Made by a program: the position numbers and the translations under genes. Under the pieces are notes generated by a model, which had not been told where the DNA came from, searched no databases, and saw nothing but the letters and a program-made list of their open reading frames with translations. From NCBI GenBank assembly GCA_949299115.1, contig CASFZH010000016.1:1-64000 (forward strand): a stretch of 64,000 nt of DNA. Direction: 5' to 3'. Positions 9,793-19,014 of the stretch are shown here, piece after piece (positions within the stretch are counted from its first letter, which is position 1; each line of letters begins with the position of its first letter). The stretch comes from an uncultured Helicobacter sp. Its GTDB lineage: Bacteria; Campylobacterota; Campylobacteria; Campylobacterales; Helicobacteraceae.

Positions 9793-10519
9793 TTGTGTTG
9801 CAAGGTGATAGGCTGTATCAGAGTATTTTTCATTAGACATTGCTAAAATTGCCTCTAAGTCTATCTCATAAAAGATTTTGGTGGCACTTAGCTTAGAATT
9901 ATCATAAAAACGCCAAATGCGTCCGTTGGTCAAGATTCCATAATCTTTTTTGAGATTTGAGAGATAGCGTAAAATCTGAAAGTGTGGATTGTCTTTAATT
10001 TTTTTATTATCTATTTCTACTTTGTAGGCTTTAGATTCTGCGATGACACTAAAATGCTCATTATTTGCCGTGCGTTGCTCTTTTGGGATTTGCAAATAGG
10101 TATTTTTAGAGTCTTGATTTGTGAAAAGTAAAAAATCTGGTTTTTCTAGCTTGCCTTGAATGATTTTCTCCTCTTGTCTTATAAAGCTCCAACCTAGAAT
10201 CTCTAATACTTCGCTAATGAAATCATCTTCAAACTGGTGTTCATTTTGGCTTATAAATTTTTCTTTATTATATATAGCTTTTATGGAATCTAGGGCGGCT
10301 TTAGCTTGGTCTTTATTGCCCTCAAAGTCATAGATTTGTGGGAAATCAACTTCTAATGTGTAGCTGGTGAAAAGATTATTGCGTAAAAAGTTAAAAGAGT
10401 GTGGCATTGGGATTCCTTAGGGTATTGTTCTAATAATTCTTAAGAAGCGATTCTACAAGAATATATTTCATAAAGCAAAGGGCTTTTGTAGATTCTAAAA
10501 GATTGATGATTATCTGGCA

Positions 10520-11110
10520 TTACGAATCTTTAAAGAATTTTTCCATTTCTTTTTTTGAAATTCGGGCTATCCCGCTCTTATCAATCATTAAGTGCTTGAA
10601 TCGCAGCCTGAATTGTAAATGTGTTTGATTTGCGTTGCCTATGTAGGGTTTCTTTTTGTTTGAATTTCCTAATTTTGGGTAAATATAGTAATACTTCGAT
10701 TCTCTCATATCTATGTCTATATCTTTATTGTGATAGTGCCTATAACATGCTAAAAGGTATTCTACAAATAACTTTGAGGCTCGCATTTGCTCATAAGCTT
10801 CTTTGGCATATTTGTCATGATGGCTTGATTTTATCTCGCAGAAATACGCAATTAATTTACTTTGAACTACCCTAAAAATAATAAAATCGCAGGATTTATT
10901 AGTAGAATGCTTATGTAACATGTTTATTGTGTGTTGATTTTCGACTTGTTTGATTATTAAAGCATCGTCTTGATTCCTAAAAGTAAATTCTATCTTTTTA
11001 ATCGTACTTTCTTTGGAATCTTCTTTGATAGAAAAACAACTACCTGTTGGATTTATTTTTAAATCTTTATGTATGGCATCACGCAAATCTTTGAGATTTT
11101 TATTTGTCAT
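10520..11110 (-). CDS. Small PD-(D/E)xK-like protein paired with an ATPase
   Basis: I recognise no named family. The 196-aa soluble protein carries a spacing typical of PD-(D/E)xK nucleases: D75 (SCDFIIF), then E92 and K94 (YFCEIKSSH), then a helix with Q108 (AYEQMR). The C-terminal third is basic. It overlaps the upstream ATPase gene by 4 nt (11107-11110), so the two are translationally coupled and probably work together. The position beside a restriction-methylase suggests an anti-phage role as a DNA or RNA nuclease subunit. The fold assignment is from motif spacing only and could be wrong. Confidence 0.6.
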   Translation of the reverse strand: MTNKNLKDLRDAIHKDLKINPTGSCFSIKEDSKESTIKKIEFTFRNQDDALIIKQVENQHTINMLHKHSTNKSCDFIIFRVVQSKLIAYFCEIKSSHHDKYAKEAYEQMRASKLFVEYLLACYRHYHNKDIDIDMRESKYYYIYPKLGNSNKKKPYIGNANQTHLQFRLRFKHLMIDKSGIARISKKEMEKFFKDS

Positions 11111-12585
11111 TCTTGCTCCACATTATTGTGATTCTTTGCGGTGCGACACACTTCTTCAAAAATTAAGCCTTGATTATCATTTTGCGAATCTATTGGCTTA
11201 TCAAAAGTTTTCATAAAAATTCCTTGTTTGGAATCTACTTTGACTTCTTTGAGTGTATTTTTACCTTTTATAGTTTCTGCAAGATATGCTTTGAGTTTGT
11301 GAGATTCTAACCTGCATTCTTTAGTATAGCCTTGCTTTTTGAATTTTTCTATTTGTGTGTCATTAAGATTATTTAGCATAATACAGTTACTCAATTCTCT
11401 TATGATATAGTCGCTGTGTGTGGTAATAAAGACTTTTACCCCCGCATTGACAAGTAAGACAAGTAGCCGTGCAACTAGAATCTGGTTATTTGGATGCAAG
11501 TTTAACTCTGGCTCATCTATCATCAAAATATCATTTTTTTGTGCTTTGTGGAGAATATAAGAATACAAGAATACCAAAGACTTAGCCGAACTAGAAATAT
11601 TTTCAATATCAAGACGACTATCTTTTGAATCTTTGGGGATAAAGGAAATGGTAGATTCACTAAATTCATAGCTACCGCCTGTAATTATTTTTAGCAGTTT
11701 GAGAATCTCTGTATGAATAATGCTTTTTTCTTTCGCGATAAAGCTTTTTTGTATTTGTGTGTTGGATAATTTTTGCATATAGAGGATATTATCAGTTATG
11801 GGTTTTGGATAGGGTAGGGGATTGTATAATGTTGTAAAAATGTCTGTGCTATTTTGTATTTCATGCAACATCTCATTTGCCTTTATTGTAAGTTGCTTGT
11901 GAAACACTGCGATACCCATGCGTTCCGTGCTTAAAATAAATGGTGCGGGAAATGATTGTGTGAGAATCTGCATACATACATTTTGCAAAGTTGTCATAGC
12001 AATATTTGTGTTATTTTGTGCATTGACTATTCCACCAATAGCACCTCCAACTCCTGCACCAATCGCACCTGCCTTAGCATTTTTACCCATAATGATTCCA
12101 AGAATGCCCCCAATGAGTGTTGATGTGATAAAAACCTCAAGTGAATTATTATTCGTGGGGATACGATAGACATTTGCTTTAAAAGTGATTCCAAATTCTT
12201 TTTCTTTACTTTGCAATATCTTTTTACAATATGCTTGCATATCATGAGAAAATTTGCTAGCGGTATTTTCTTTAATGTGAAAAACATGATGCAGATGTTT
12301 ATTATAGTCATTATGAAATGTAGTGTGTAATTGAGAAAAAATTTTATCCATAGTATTAAATGGCACAATGAGATGATTGTTGTCTAGTTTGATGTCATTG
12401 TTGTGTTGTTGAAGAATTTCAGAAAGTTTTAATGTGGCGATTTGTCGCATATATTGTAAATACCCATACAAGCTATATGTTGCATAAGTTTTTCCTGTAT
12501 TATTTTCTCCGCAAATAATCGTCAAATCCCCTACTTCAAATTTTGCGTTATCAAACATACCTATGTTGTGTAGTTGTATTTTCAT
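11107..12585 (-). CDS. AAA15/OLD-like ATPase with an internal glycine zipper
   Basis: This is a 492-aa ABC/SMC-type ATPase of the kind found in anti-phage systems. Residues 26-33 are Walker A (GENNTGKT), 330-336 an ABC-like signature (ISSSAKS), 354-360 Walker B (LMIDEPE) and 384-393 the H-loop (KVFITTHSDY). There is no TOPRIM domain after the ATPase, unlike OLD/GajA. Between the ATPase halves, residues 154-190 form a glycine-rich hydrophobic segment (IGGILGIIMG, AIGAGVGGAIGGIV), the pattern of a glycine zipper that inserts into membranes. AAGGAATAGTT precedes ATG 12585. The gene is coupled to the small nuclease-like gene. The exact system is not one I can name. Confidence 0.8.
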   Translation of the reverse strand: MKIQLHNIGMFDNAKFEVGDLTIICGENNTGKTYATYSLYGYLQYMRQIATLKLSEILQQHNNDIKLDNNHLIVPFNTMDKIFSQLHTTFHNDYNKHLHHVFHIKENTASKFSHDMQAYCKKILQSKEKEFGITFKANVYRIPTNNNSLEVFITSTLIGGILGIIMGKNAKAGAIGAGVGGAIGGIVNAQNNTNIAMTTLQNVCMQILTQSFPAPFILSTERMGIAVFHKQLTIKANEMLHEIQNSTDIFTTLYNPLPYPKPITDNILYMQKLSNTQIQKSFIAKEKSIIHTEILKLLKIITGGSYEFSESTISFIPKDSKDSRLDIENISSSAKSLVFLYSYILHKAQKNDILMIDEPELNLHPNNQILVARLLVLLVNAGVKVFITTHSDYIIRELSNCIMLNNLNDTQIEKFKKQGYTKECRLESHKLKAYLAETIKGKNTLKEVKVDSKQGIFMKTFDKPIDSQNDNQGLIFEEVCRTAKNHNNVEQE

Positions 12586-12775
12586 AACTATTCCTTATTT
12601 ACTTTATATGTTTTTGTCTTAATACGGTAACATAAAACTTAGAGTTTTTTAATAGTGGCTCTAACGTATCTTGCAAATGTCTACCAAATCTCTATAATCA
12701 ATAATCCAATTTTTATTATGCAATTACTAATGCAATCAATATTGTCAGTGCTCTATGACAACAATACTGCATCAT

Positions 12776-14362
12776 TTAAGTTTTAAATTTAGAAATAGAT
12801 TCTTCCAATGCTTGTGCTTTTTGTGTCATTTCATTTATAACCTTTTTAATATTATGCCCAACTTCTTGCGTATTATTGCTATATTTTGTCATTGTTTTCA
12901 TCATTTCATTGAGGTTTTGTGTATGATCTGTGATAGAAATACTAATATTTTTGAGTTTTAAAGAATTTTCTTTTGTAATTTCAAGATTTTGTTTTGTATT
13001 ATGTGCATGGCTGATGAGTGGAGAAGTTTTTTCTGTCATTTTAAACATTTCAGTAGCTACATTTGTGATTGTTTGTTGCACATCGTCAATACTTTGTGTA
13101 ACAAGATTGATATTGCTACTAATTTCGCCAAGTGATTTTTGCGTTCGTTGTGCTAACTGTTTTACATTATCTGCAACTACTGCAAAACTTTTGCCATGTT
13201 CTCCCGCTCTCGCTGCTTCGATAGAGGCATTAAGAGCCAAAACATTAGTTTGTTCCGAAATGTCATTAATAATAGAGACAATCTCTCTAATATGATTAGC
13301 ATGTTCTGCTAGCTCTCCGACATGATTTACTGCTTTTTTTTGTTGTTCTGTTGATTCATTGATTAATTCAATAGAATCTTGAAGATTTGCAATAAATTTG
13401 TCTAGTGTTTCTTTAGTCTGATTTATATCGTCTATTGTTTGATGCGTAGTGTCTTCAATTACGGTTGATTGATGGGCAACATCATTGGTAAGATGATTGA
13501 CTTTGTCTGCTAGAATAAATTGTTTATCTGAATTTTTTGATAAGATATCTGCTATTTCAGAAAGTTGCAAACATATTGACGTATTTTCTTCGCTCACCAC
13601 TTTGCTAACCGCAATAGTATTTTGTATTGTCTCAATAAAACGGTTCATATATGAAGAAGTTACACCGATTTCATCGCGACTTTTGATAGCAATACGTTTT
13701 GTCAAATCACCACTACCACTTTCTGTTAAATTTTGTGCCATTTCTTGTAGGCGATTGAGCGGTTTAACGAGTTCTTTATCAAAGAAAATGTAGAGTCCGA
13801 CAAGAGCTAATATTGCCGCAATTATCATGGTAAATAATAAGTAAATCTGTGTTTTATCAATTTCGTTGTATATATCATTGAGAGATAGCTGAAGCTCTAA
13901 AACTCCAAGTGTGTCTCCATTTTGTGCATTGACATGGCATTGCAAACAGGTTTCATTTGCTATTAATGGTTTGTGTAATATAAAGCCATTTGTTTCTTTA
14001 TTTTCAATGATAGATTGCTGTTTAGATTCAAAAATTCTCCGAATATCTTCACGTTCTGTTGGCTTCTCATCATATCCAAATAATTCTAATACACTTTTTG
14101 AGCGAAATATATGTAAAGCATTGATACCTTGTATTGTGCTTGCTTCGTGGATTCCAGCATCCATTATCTCTCTATCCCCAGAGTTCATGCTCATTCTAAT
14201 TGTTTGGAAAATAGATTCTCCAAGCATTTGTGCAATTTCTTTGCCTTCTCTTGTTGCCATATTTTTATAGCCATTAGAAATGATAATATATAAGCCACTA
14301 AAGCCAAAAAGAATAAAAATAAGAAGAGTAAAGAGAAGTTTAGCACGAAAAGTTTTCAGCAT
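12776..14362 (-). CDS. Methyl-accepting chemotaxis protein with CxxCH sensor domain
   Basis: The receptor signals to CheA/CheW. The 528 aa run as follows: membrane helix 1 (about 9-29), a periplasmic domain (30-172) with CLQCH at 139-143, membrane helix 2 (173-194), a HAMP domain (about 195-250), and a signalling coiled coil with the conserved hairpin tip ([20 protein letters not shown], about 367-386). CxxCH in the periplasm is the attachment site for c-type heme, so the sensor probably reads redox state, oxygen or a heme ligand such as NO (inference). No C-terminal CheR-docking pentapeptide is visible. It is a single gene, facing away from the defence unit's promoter. Confidence 0.9.
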   Translation of the reverse strand: MLKTFRAKLLFTLLIFILFGFSGLYIIISNGYKNMATREGKEIAQMLGESIFQTIRMSMNSGDREIMDAGIHEASTIQGINALHIFRSKSVLELFGYDEKPTEREDIRRIFESKQQSIIENKETNGFILHKPLIANETCLQCHVNAQNGDTLGVLELQLSLNDIYNEIDKTQIYLLFTMIIAAILALVGLYIFFDKELVKPLNRLQEMAQNLTESGSGDLTKRIAIKSRDEIGVTSSYMNRFIETIQNTIAVSKVVSEENTSICLQLSEIADILSKNSDKQFILADKVNHLTNDVAHQSTVIEDTTHQTIDDINQTKETLDKFIANLQDSIELINESTEQQKKAVNHVGELAEHANHIREIVSIINDISEQTNVLALNASIEAARAGEHGKSFAVVADNVKQLAQRTQKSLGEISSNINLVTQSIDDVQQTITNVATEMFKMTEKTSPLISHAHNTKQNLEITKENSLKLKNISISITDHTQNLNEMMKTMTKYSNNTQEVGHNIKKVINEMTQKAQALEESISKFKT

Positions 14363-14403
14363 AGTAACCTCCAGAAATGGAATTATCCATATAATTGCAG
14401 CAT

Positions 14404-14874
14404 CTAATCTTTGTCCTCAAGTGAGAAGGTTATTCTTGCAGGTATGGTTTTGTTACCTACGACATTTGCATAATCGCCACTCCCAGATAACACAATTTCA
14501 TCTCCTTTTAATATATTTGATTTACCAGTTTCTTGCACGATAGCATTCTCATAAAGTCTGTATTCATTTTTTTTAACATCATACACCAATCTATTACCTT
14601 TGCCTTTAAGCTCTCTCTTATCATTTGTAATAATGGTAAAACGTACATTGCCTGTTGCCTCATAAGTAATTGGCTTGCGATTTGCATCTGTGAAAACCAC
14701 GACTTTATCTGCATCGAGTATATCGCCGCCCTTTGTGATTTTGACATTTCCCGTGATTGTTGTGGTATTACCTATACTCTTAAAATGATTTGCTACAATA
14801 TCTATGACATCAGCAATCTTGGCTCCATAGATAAATTGACAACAACATAATAATGTGAAATAATATTTTTTCAT
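14404..14874 (-). CDS. lptA: LPS-transport periplasmic protein LptA
   Basis: LptA forms the periplasmic bridge that carries lipooligosaccharide from LptC to LptD. The 156-aa protein has a short signal peptide ([17 protein letters not shown]) and the OstA-like beta-jellyroll pattern: [38 protein letters not shown], and ATGNVRF. It starts 5 nt after lptC, so the two form an operon. Length and order match other epsilonproteobacteria. Confidence 0.85.
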   Translation of the reverse strand: MKKYYFTLLCCCQFIYGAKIADVIDIVANHFKSIGNTTTITGNVKITKGGDILDADKVVVFTDANRKPITYEATGNVRFTIITNDKRELKGKGNRLVYDVKKNEYRLYENAIVQETGKSNILKGDEIVLSGSGDYANVVGNKTIPARITFSLEDKD

Positions 14875-14879
14875 GATAA

Positions 14880-15482
14880 TTATCTGCTATTTGATTTGAA
14901 AATTTTTGTTGTAATATTTTGGGCGGTAATAGTATCAGTTTTTTTATCATAAGAAATATTTTGTCCAGTTGTTTTCATACCATTATCTTCTATAAAAAAA
15001 TTGCCACTACCACTAAATACTTCTGCAACGTTATTATACACTCCTTTTTCAGAAAAAAACTTAATATGTGGCGTTTTTGTATATTGTATCCCTGCTGTGA
15101 AATCATATTCATCTCCTATATGCCATACTTCTTTTCCTTCTAAATGTTCTATTGTCCCATCATCATTAATTTTATCTGCTACAAAATTATTATATATCTC
15201 TTTATCTATGAATTGTTTGGCATTATCACCAGTGATTGTCATACCAATGTTTGTGTCATTAAAGCGATTAAGCATAAAATCAATAATTTCAATTTTTGGC
15301 AATGTTTCTTGACGATTATATGTTTTATTATCAAGGTTAAAAGTAAAAAATGAAGTAAATGTAAACAATAAGAGAATGCCAAAAAAAACAAGAATGATAT
15401 TGATTCTTTGCCATACAAGAGTTATAATGGAATCTCGTTTAAATAAGCGTTTTTTGATAGTATTTTTTTTATTTTGTTGCAT
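14880..15482 (-). CDS. lptC: LPS-export inner-membrane protein LptC-like
   Basis: LptC anchors in the inner membrane, accepts lipooligosaccharide from LptBFG and passes it to LptA. The 200-aa protein has a basic N terminus, one membrane helix (about 28-48) and a periplasmic OstA-like domain (GVYNNVAEVFSGSGNFFIED; GQNISYDKKTDTITAQNI). A TTG one codon upstream is possible, but ATG 15482 follows GGAGTAAG. It lies immediately before lptA. Confidence 0.82.
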   Translation of the reverse strand: MQQNKKNTIKKRLFKRDSIITLVWQRINIILVFFGILLLFTFTSFFTFNLDNKTYNRQETLPKIEIIDFMLNRFNDTNIGMTITGDNAKQFIDKEIYNNFVADKINDDGTIEHLEGKEVWHIGDEYDFTAGIQYTKTPHIKFFSEKGVYNNVAEVFSGSGNFFIEDNGMKTTGQNISYDKKTDTITAQNITTKIFKSNSR

Positions 15483-16547
15483 CAATTCTTACTCCATGTG
15501 TGTTCTTTGTGCTTTTGTCTATAATTGTACTCTATTTTTTGAAATTTATCTATCTAAAATTAGAACACAGTAGCATATAAGTTAGAAATATTATGTTTTT
15601 ATAATTACAATGTAGAAATGAATATATCCAAACGTTTAAGAATTTTTGAATTTGATGTGTTGAATACTAGGCTATTAAGATTCTAAGCTCAGATATTCTT
15701 TATGATACATAATGTGTATTTTTTTGTGGAGACTCGGGATTATTATAATTTATCATATTGAGGGTAAGTCTGAAATGTCTAAAGTATTCAAGAATCCATA
15801 AATAGTTGTGAGATTTTGGAATGTTATATTTTTGAATGGTATGTGGGGATAGAGTTTAATGTTATGTATTCTAAGAATCATCTATTCTTAGAATCTGCTC
15901 TTTTTAAATCTATTCTTGTTGTATTGGGACTTTGGTATTCTATTTTTACAAATCTAGGATTCTAAGTCAAAAATTATGCAAAATTCTAAGGATTCTATAT
16001 TATGGAAATCTAAGAATCTTATAGAGAAAAATAGCGGAGATTCTAAGAATATTGGAATATAGAGAATCTAGCCCTTGAATCATTTTCTATATTAAGCCAT
16101 TCTTTATGATAGCTAGCATAGCTTAGAATCCTCACAATCTGCAAATACCCCAAGATTCTAGGAACTTTAGATTCTAGGAATCTTTTTGCATTAAGATAGG
16201 ATAAAAGATACAATCATTACATGCCTAGCTTTGTAGAATCAAAAATATATCACTATTTCTGTATAAGATTATAAGATTTGTAGATTCTAAATTGCTGCAT
16301 TTTTTAATTTAACCTTTCATATTAAGAGATTCTTTCTCCCGTTTCAAGATGACAAGGATTCTCTTTGGAATCTCCAATATCTATGAATCATATTGATACC
16401 ATCATTAAATAAAGCAAAGAAGTCTATGAAGAAGTTTCTTGTATGACATCGTCTCGCTTTTGGATTTCTTGACTGAATCCCGTATTTTGTATACTACTAC
16501 ATTACTCATAGTATGGAATATAGGATAAGAGAATCAAATGGTAATAG
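15483..16547. other. 1-kb gene-free stretch rich in AGATTCT/AGAATCT words
   Basis: No gene seen. Short words AGATTCTA and TAGAATCT recur dozens of times, some as inverted pairs. Decayed hairpin-repeat pieces are visible near 15755-15790 (TCATATTGAGGGTAAG..) and 16325-16370 (AGATTCTTTC..CAAGATGAC). It probably holds the lptC promoter at the left end. Confidence 0.55.
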
Positions 16548-17324
16548 CTACCAAATGTGATATAGTCGTGCGTGCTGTGTGCGGATATTGAGCTCTGTAG
16601 ATTCTCTAAATGCATCGCAAGCAGACATCATACCTAAATCACAAGCTTTCCTTTGATAGCTTTCATAGTCTGCTTTTGGAATTCCTTTTGTGTCAAGATA
16701 CCCGCAAGCAAGAGCAAATTTTTTATCACATGCTCGTTGTCGATAGGACATAATCCTATCTTTTTTATCTGCAAATATACTATCATTTTCATAGAGAATA
16801 GAAAGCAAAAGACATTCTAGGGCTCCATTATTATCACAATCCTTTTGGACAGATTCTAGAATCTTTTCTGCCTTTTGTGTTTCATTGTGTTGTAGAAAAA
16901 TTTTACGCATATACATGCAGCTTAAAGAGTCTCCAAAATAGCAACCTTGTTGCAAACGATAGAAAGCTTCCTCAAGATTTCTAACCTTGCCCCGTCCATC
17001 ACTATATGCGATTGCAAGTAATCCGCAGCTAAGCCCGACTCCATTATCACATTCTTTTTCTAAAGATTCCAATATTTTTTTGCAAATATCCATATTTTCA
17101 TAATAATAACATTTGCTAAAAAGATTCATCTTACGAGATTTTTCCGTATCATCAAGCATTACCTTTTGTGTTTTGCTCCATTTTGCATCAGGTGTTATTA
17201 TGGTGTCAGATAATGGATTGTTATTAGATTGTTTTGCAAGACTTATAAGAGGTATGAGACACAGTATGACTATTTGTATATACATCATAAAAGGTTTGCG
17301 ATTGCGGTATTGTAAAGGCAGCAT
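16548..17324 (-). CDS. Sel1-like, cysteine-rich (Hcp-family-like) exported protein
   Basis: Helicobacter cysteine-rich proteins are secreted helical-repeat proteins, some of which bind beta-lactams. The 258 aa begin with a basic stretch and a hydrophobic signal sequence (about 13-30, ending SLAKQ), followed by alpha/alpha repeats in which cysteines pair seven residues apart: CDNGVGLSC, CYFGDSLSC, CDNNGALEC, CDKKFALAC, CDLGMMSAC. Only the second repeat carries a clear Sel1 consensus (AYSDGRGKVRNLEEAFYRL). An ATG 11 codons upstream (17357) lacks a ribosome site, whereas AAGGAGATAATC precedes ATG 17324. The gene stands alone between two gene-free stretches. Confidence 0.82.
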   Translation of the reverse strand: MLPLQYRNRKPFMMYIQIVILCLIPLISLAKQSNNNPLSDTIITPDAKWSKTQKVMLDDTEKSRKMNLFSKCYYYENMDICKKILESLEKECDNGVGLSCGLLAIAYSDGRGKVRNLEEAFYRLQQGCYFGDSLSCMYMRKIFLQHNETQKAEKILESVQKDCDNNGALECLLLSILYENDSIFADKKDRIMSYRQRACDKKFALACGYLDTKGIPKADYESYQRKACDLGMMSACDAFRESTELNIRTQHARLYHIW

Positions 17325-17991
17325 GATTATCTCCTTTGATGTCGTTTGATACAGCATTATACTACAAGCTTTATTAAAAATATCTAAGATAAATCACTAT
17401 GTACAAAGGGATAAGAGCATAAAGATAGATGTTGAAAAGCATGCGATACATAAATGCTGTATGGAGTTATTTGTGATTCTGTATTATTATCAAGATTATA
17501 GAATTTGTATAGAATCTAAAAATGTAGAAGTTTATACTGTATAGAATCGAAGAAATTTTTACAGCAAAATCTAGATTTTAAAAGTATAGAAATTTCAAAA
17601 AGTCTTTACAAAGATTCTAAGATTCTGATTCTTTTTGTGAATCTATATTGTGAGAATCTAAAGCTATATTTTAGTATTCATTATTGAGAGATTCTAAATA
17701 TTTTTGACAGATTGGTATTTATATTTTTATGATTTGAGATTCTAGAGTCTGCACTTTAGATATTTCAGATTTCACTTTCAATATGGCTAAATTCTAAGAT
17801 TCTATTCCCCTACCATAATGTTTTACCAATGATTGAGAGTATTATAAGATATAAAGATTGTTATAAATGCTTACATTCCGTTATGACATCAAATAGATTT
17901 TTTAACCATGTATGATATAGAAAGACTAGAATATTTACTCATAATGTTGTTTTGACATCAAGAAATCTTGATACCACTTTTGATTCTAAAA
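17325..17991. other. Gene-free stretch rich in AGATTCT words
   Basis: No gene or RNA is recognised. The words AGATTCTA and AGAATCTA are frequent between 17470 and 17810. The 3' end of the barrel-protein gene bounds it on the right and the Hcp-like gene on the left. Confidence 0.5.
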
Positions 17992-18657
17992 TTAGAATAT
18001 AGAAAATACCACATTAACGCTATGTGTGATATTATTGATTTTAAAACTATTATATTGGTTGTAAAAACTTGCACGATATAAAACCTCCATATTAACAGGA
18101 AAGAACTTAAAAAGTGCAATACCAGCTTCAATATATACTCCATTTGCATATTCTAACTCTTTTTTACACAATATCCAACCAGCACCAAATACTAAAGAAA
18201 TAGGATTAAAGTCAAGTTTATATGGAATATATGGAAAGGGGTGTAAGTAGGCAAGTAATCCTAAAGAATGTGTATCTATGTTTCTACCATCACTATGATA
18301 AAGATAACGAATTCTTGTACCAACAGCTAAATGTTTATGTATAGGTATATACGTTAGCCCAACACCAATTCCACCAATAAAATTTACCTCTGTATTATTG
18401 GCATTTATTTGGTTTTTAAGTCCCAAATCTACTGACACAAATTGTAGTATTGAACCAGAAAAAAAGAGCGAAGTTTTATCCCATCTATTTTCAGAATCTT
18501 TATCCCATATATTTTTAAATGTCTCTTTTTGTTTTTCCTTATTAAATATATCACCTGATATATTCATAGTTTCTGCAAACAAGATTTGCATACCAAGTAT
18601 TGTTATTATAGCTGTATGGTATATAATATGTGATATGTATTTTTTATTGTTTTCCAT
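17992..18657 (-). CDS. Probable outer-membrane beta-barrel protein
   Basis: The product is 221 aa, of no named family that I recognise. A signal peptide (hydrophobic 13-26, cleavage near LFA-ETM) is followed by alternating hydrophobic strands (FIGGIGVGLTYIPI, LAVGTRIRYLYHSDG, ISLVFGAGWIL, YIEAGIALFKFF) and a C-terminal strand ending in Phe (VNVVFSIF), which is the BAM recognition signature. It probably makes an 8- or 10-strand barrel. It is monocistronic. Confidence 0.7.
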   Translation of the reverse strand: MENNKKYISHIIYHTAIITILGMQILFAETMNISGDIFNKEKQKETFKNIWDKDSENRWDKTSLFFSGSILQFVSVDLGLKNQINANNTEVNFIGGIGVGLTYIPIHKHLAVGTRIRYLYHSDGRNIDTHSLGLLAYLHPFPYIPYKLDFNPISLVFGAGWILCKKELEYANGVYIEAGIALFKFFPVNMEVLYRASFYNQYNSFKINNITHSVNVVFSIF

Positions 18658-18858
18658 GATATTCCTGCAATTCTATTGTTCTAACTTATACATTATCATA
18701 AACACTTGAAATTATTCTTAGACATAAACTAACTGGATAAGTTACTGCAATATATTAACATAAATACACGAATATCACTACTTTCTCATTATGTTTAGCT
18801 TCATATTATATAATCTTACATTTATGATTGGGTATGATTGGGAAAGGGAAGTTTGTTA

Positions 18859-18934
18859 TGGCGACCCTTGAAAGATTTGAACTTTCGTTGCCACCGTGAA
18901 AGGGTGGTATCCTTGGCCACTAGATGAAAGGGTC
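18859..18934 (-). tRNA. tRNA-Glu (UUC)
   Basis: On the minus strand the acceptor GACCCTT pairs with AAGGGTC and is followed by G and an encoded CCA. The anticodon loop contains CTTTCAC with anticodon TTC. The T arm is GAAAGTTCAAATCTTTC. All three arms fold. Confidence 0.95.
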
Positions 18935-19014
18935 AATGACTTGCTATTATAACCTAATTTAGTAATATATGAACTAATTGCATTACTTATTTTATTAGTG
19001 TTTTATTGTGTAAT

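Larger units (their letters stand above)
5633..10407 (-). pseudogene. Eco57I-type (type IIG-like) restriction-methylase, one frameshift
   Basis: This is a single-chain restriction and adenine-methylation protein. From ATG 10407: residues 56-130 form a PD-(D/E)xK nuclease domain (D91 in KPDFLLF, E124 and K126 in AESKAYK). A helical region follows, then the methylase with motif I NACGSGHF (about residue 702) and catalytic NPPW (about 1014, near 7360). The frame stops at 6358 (FDKD-stop), but the other frame continues without a gap as KEIHRLKQDLGINSKEYENI and on through the target-recognition domain to 5633 (NKTYLERIPLPQP). One missing base near 6350-6357 explains the break. Joined, it would be about 1,590 aa. 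The nuclease and methylase parts are intact, but the specificity domain is cut, so the protein is probably inactive unless frameshifted. Three clusters of hairpin repeats are inserted in frame (see repeats). Confidence 0.85.

Noticed and set aside
9505-9833. Two open frames (plus and minus) over the repeat cluster
   Set aside because: They are the hairpin repeats read in other frames, for example RMTE and VILRAVSPK strings, which are common false proteins.
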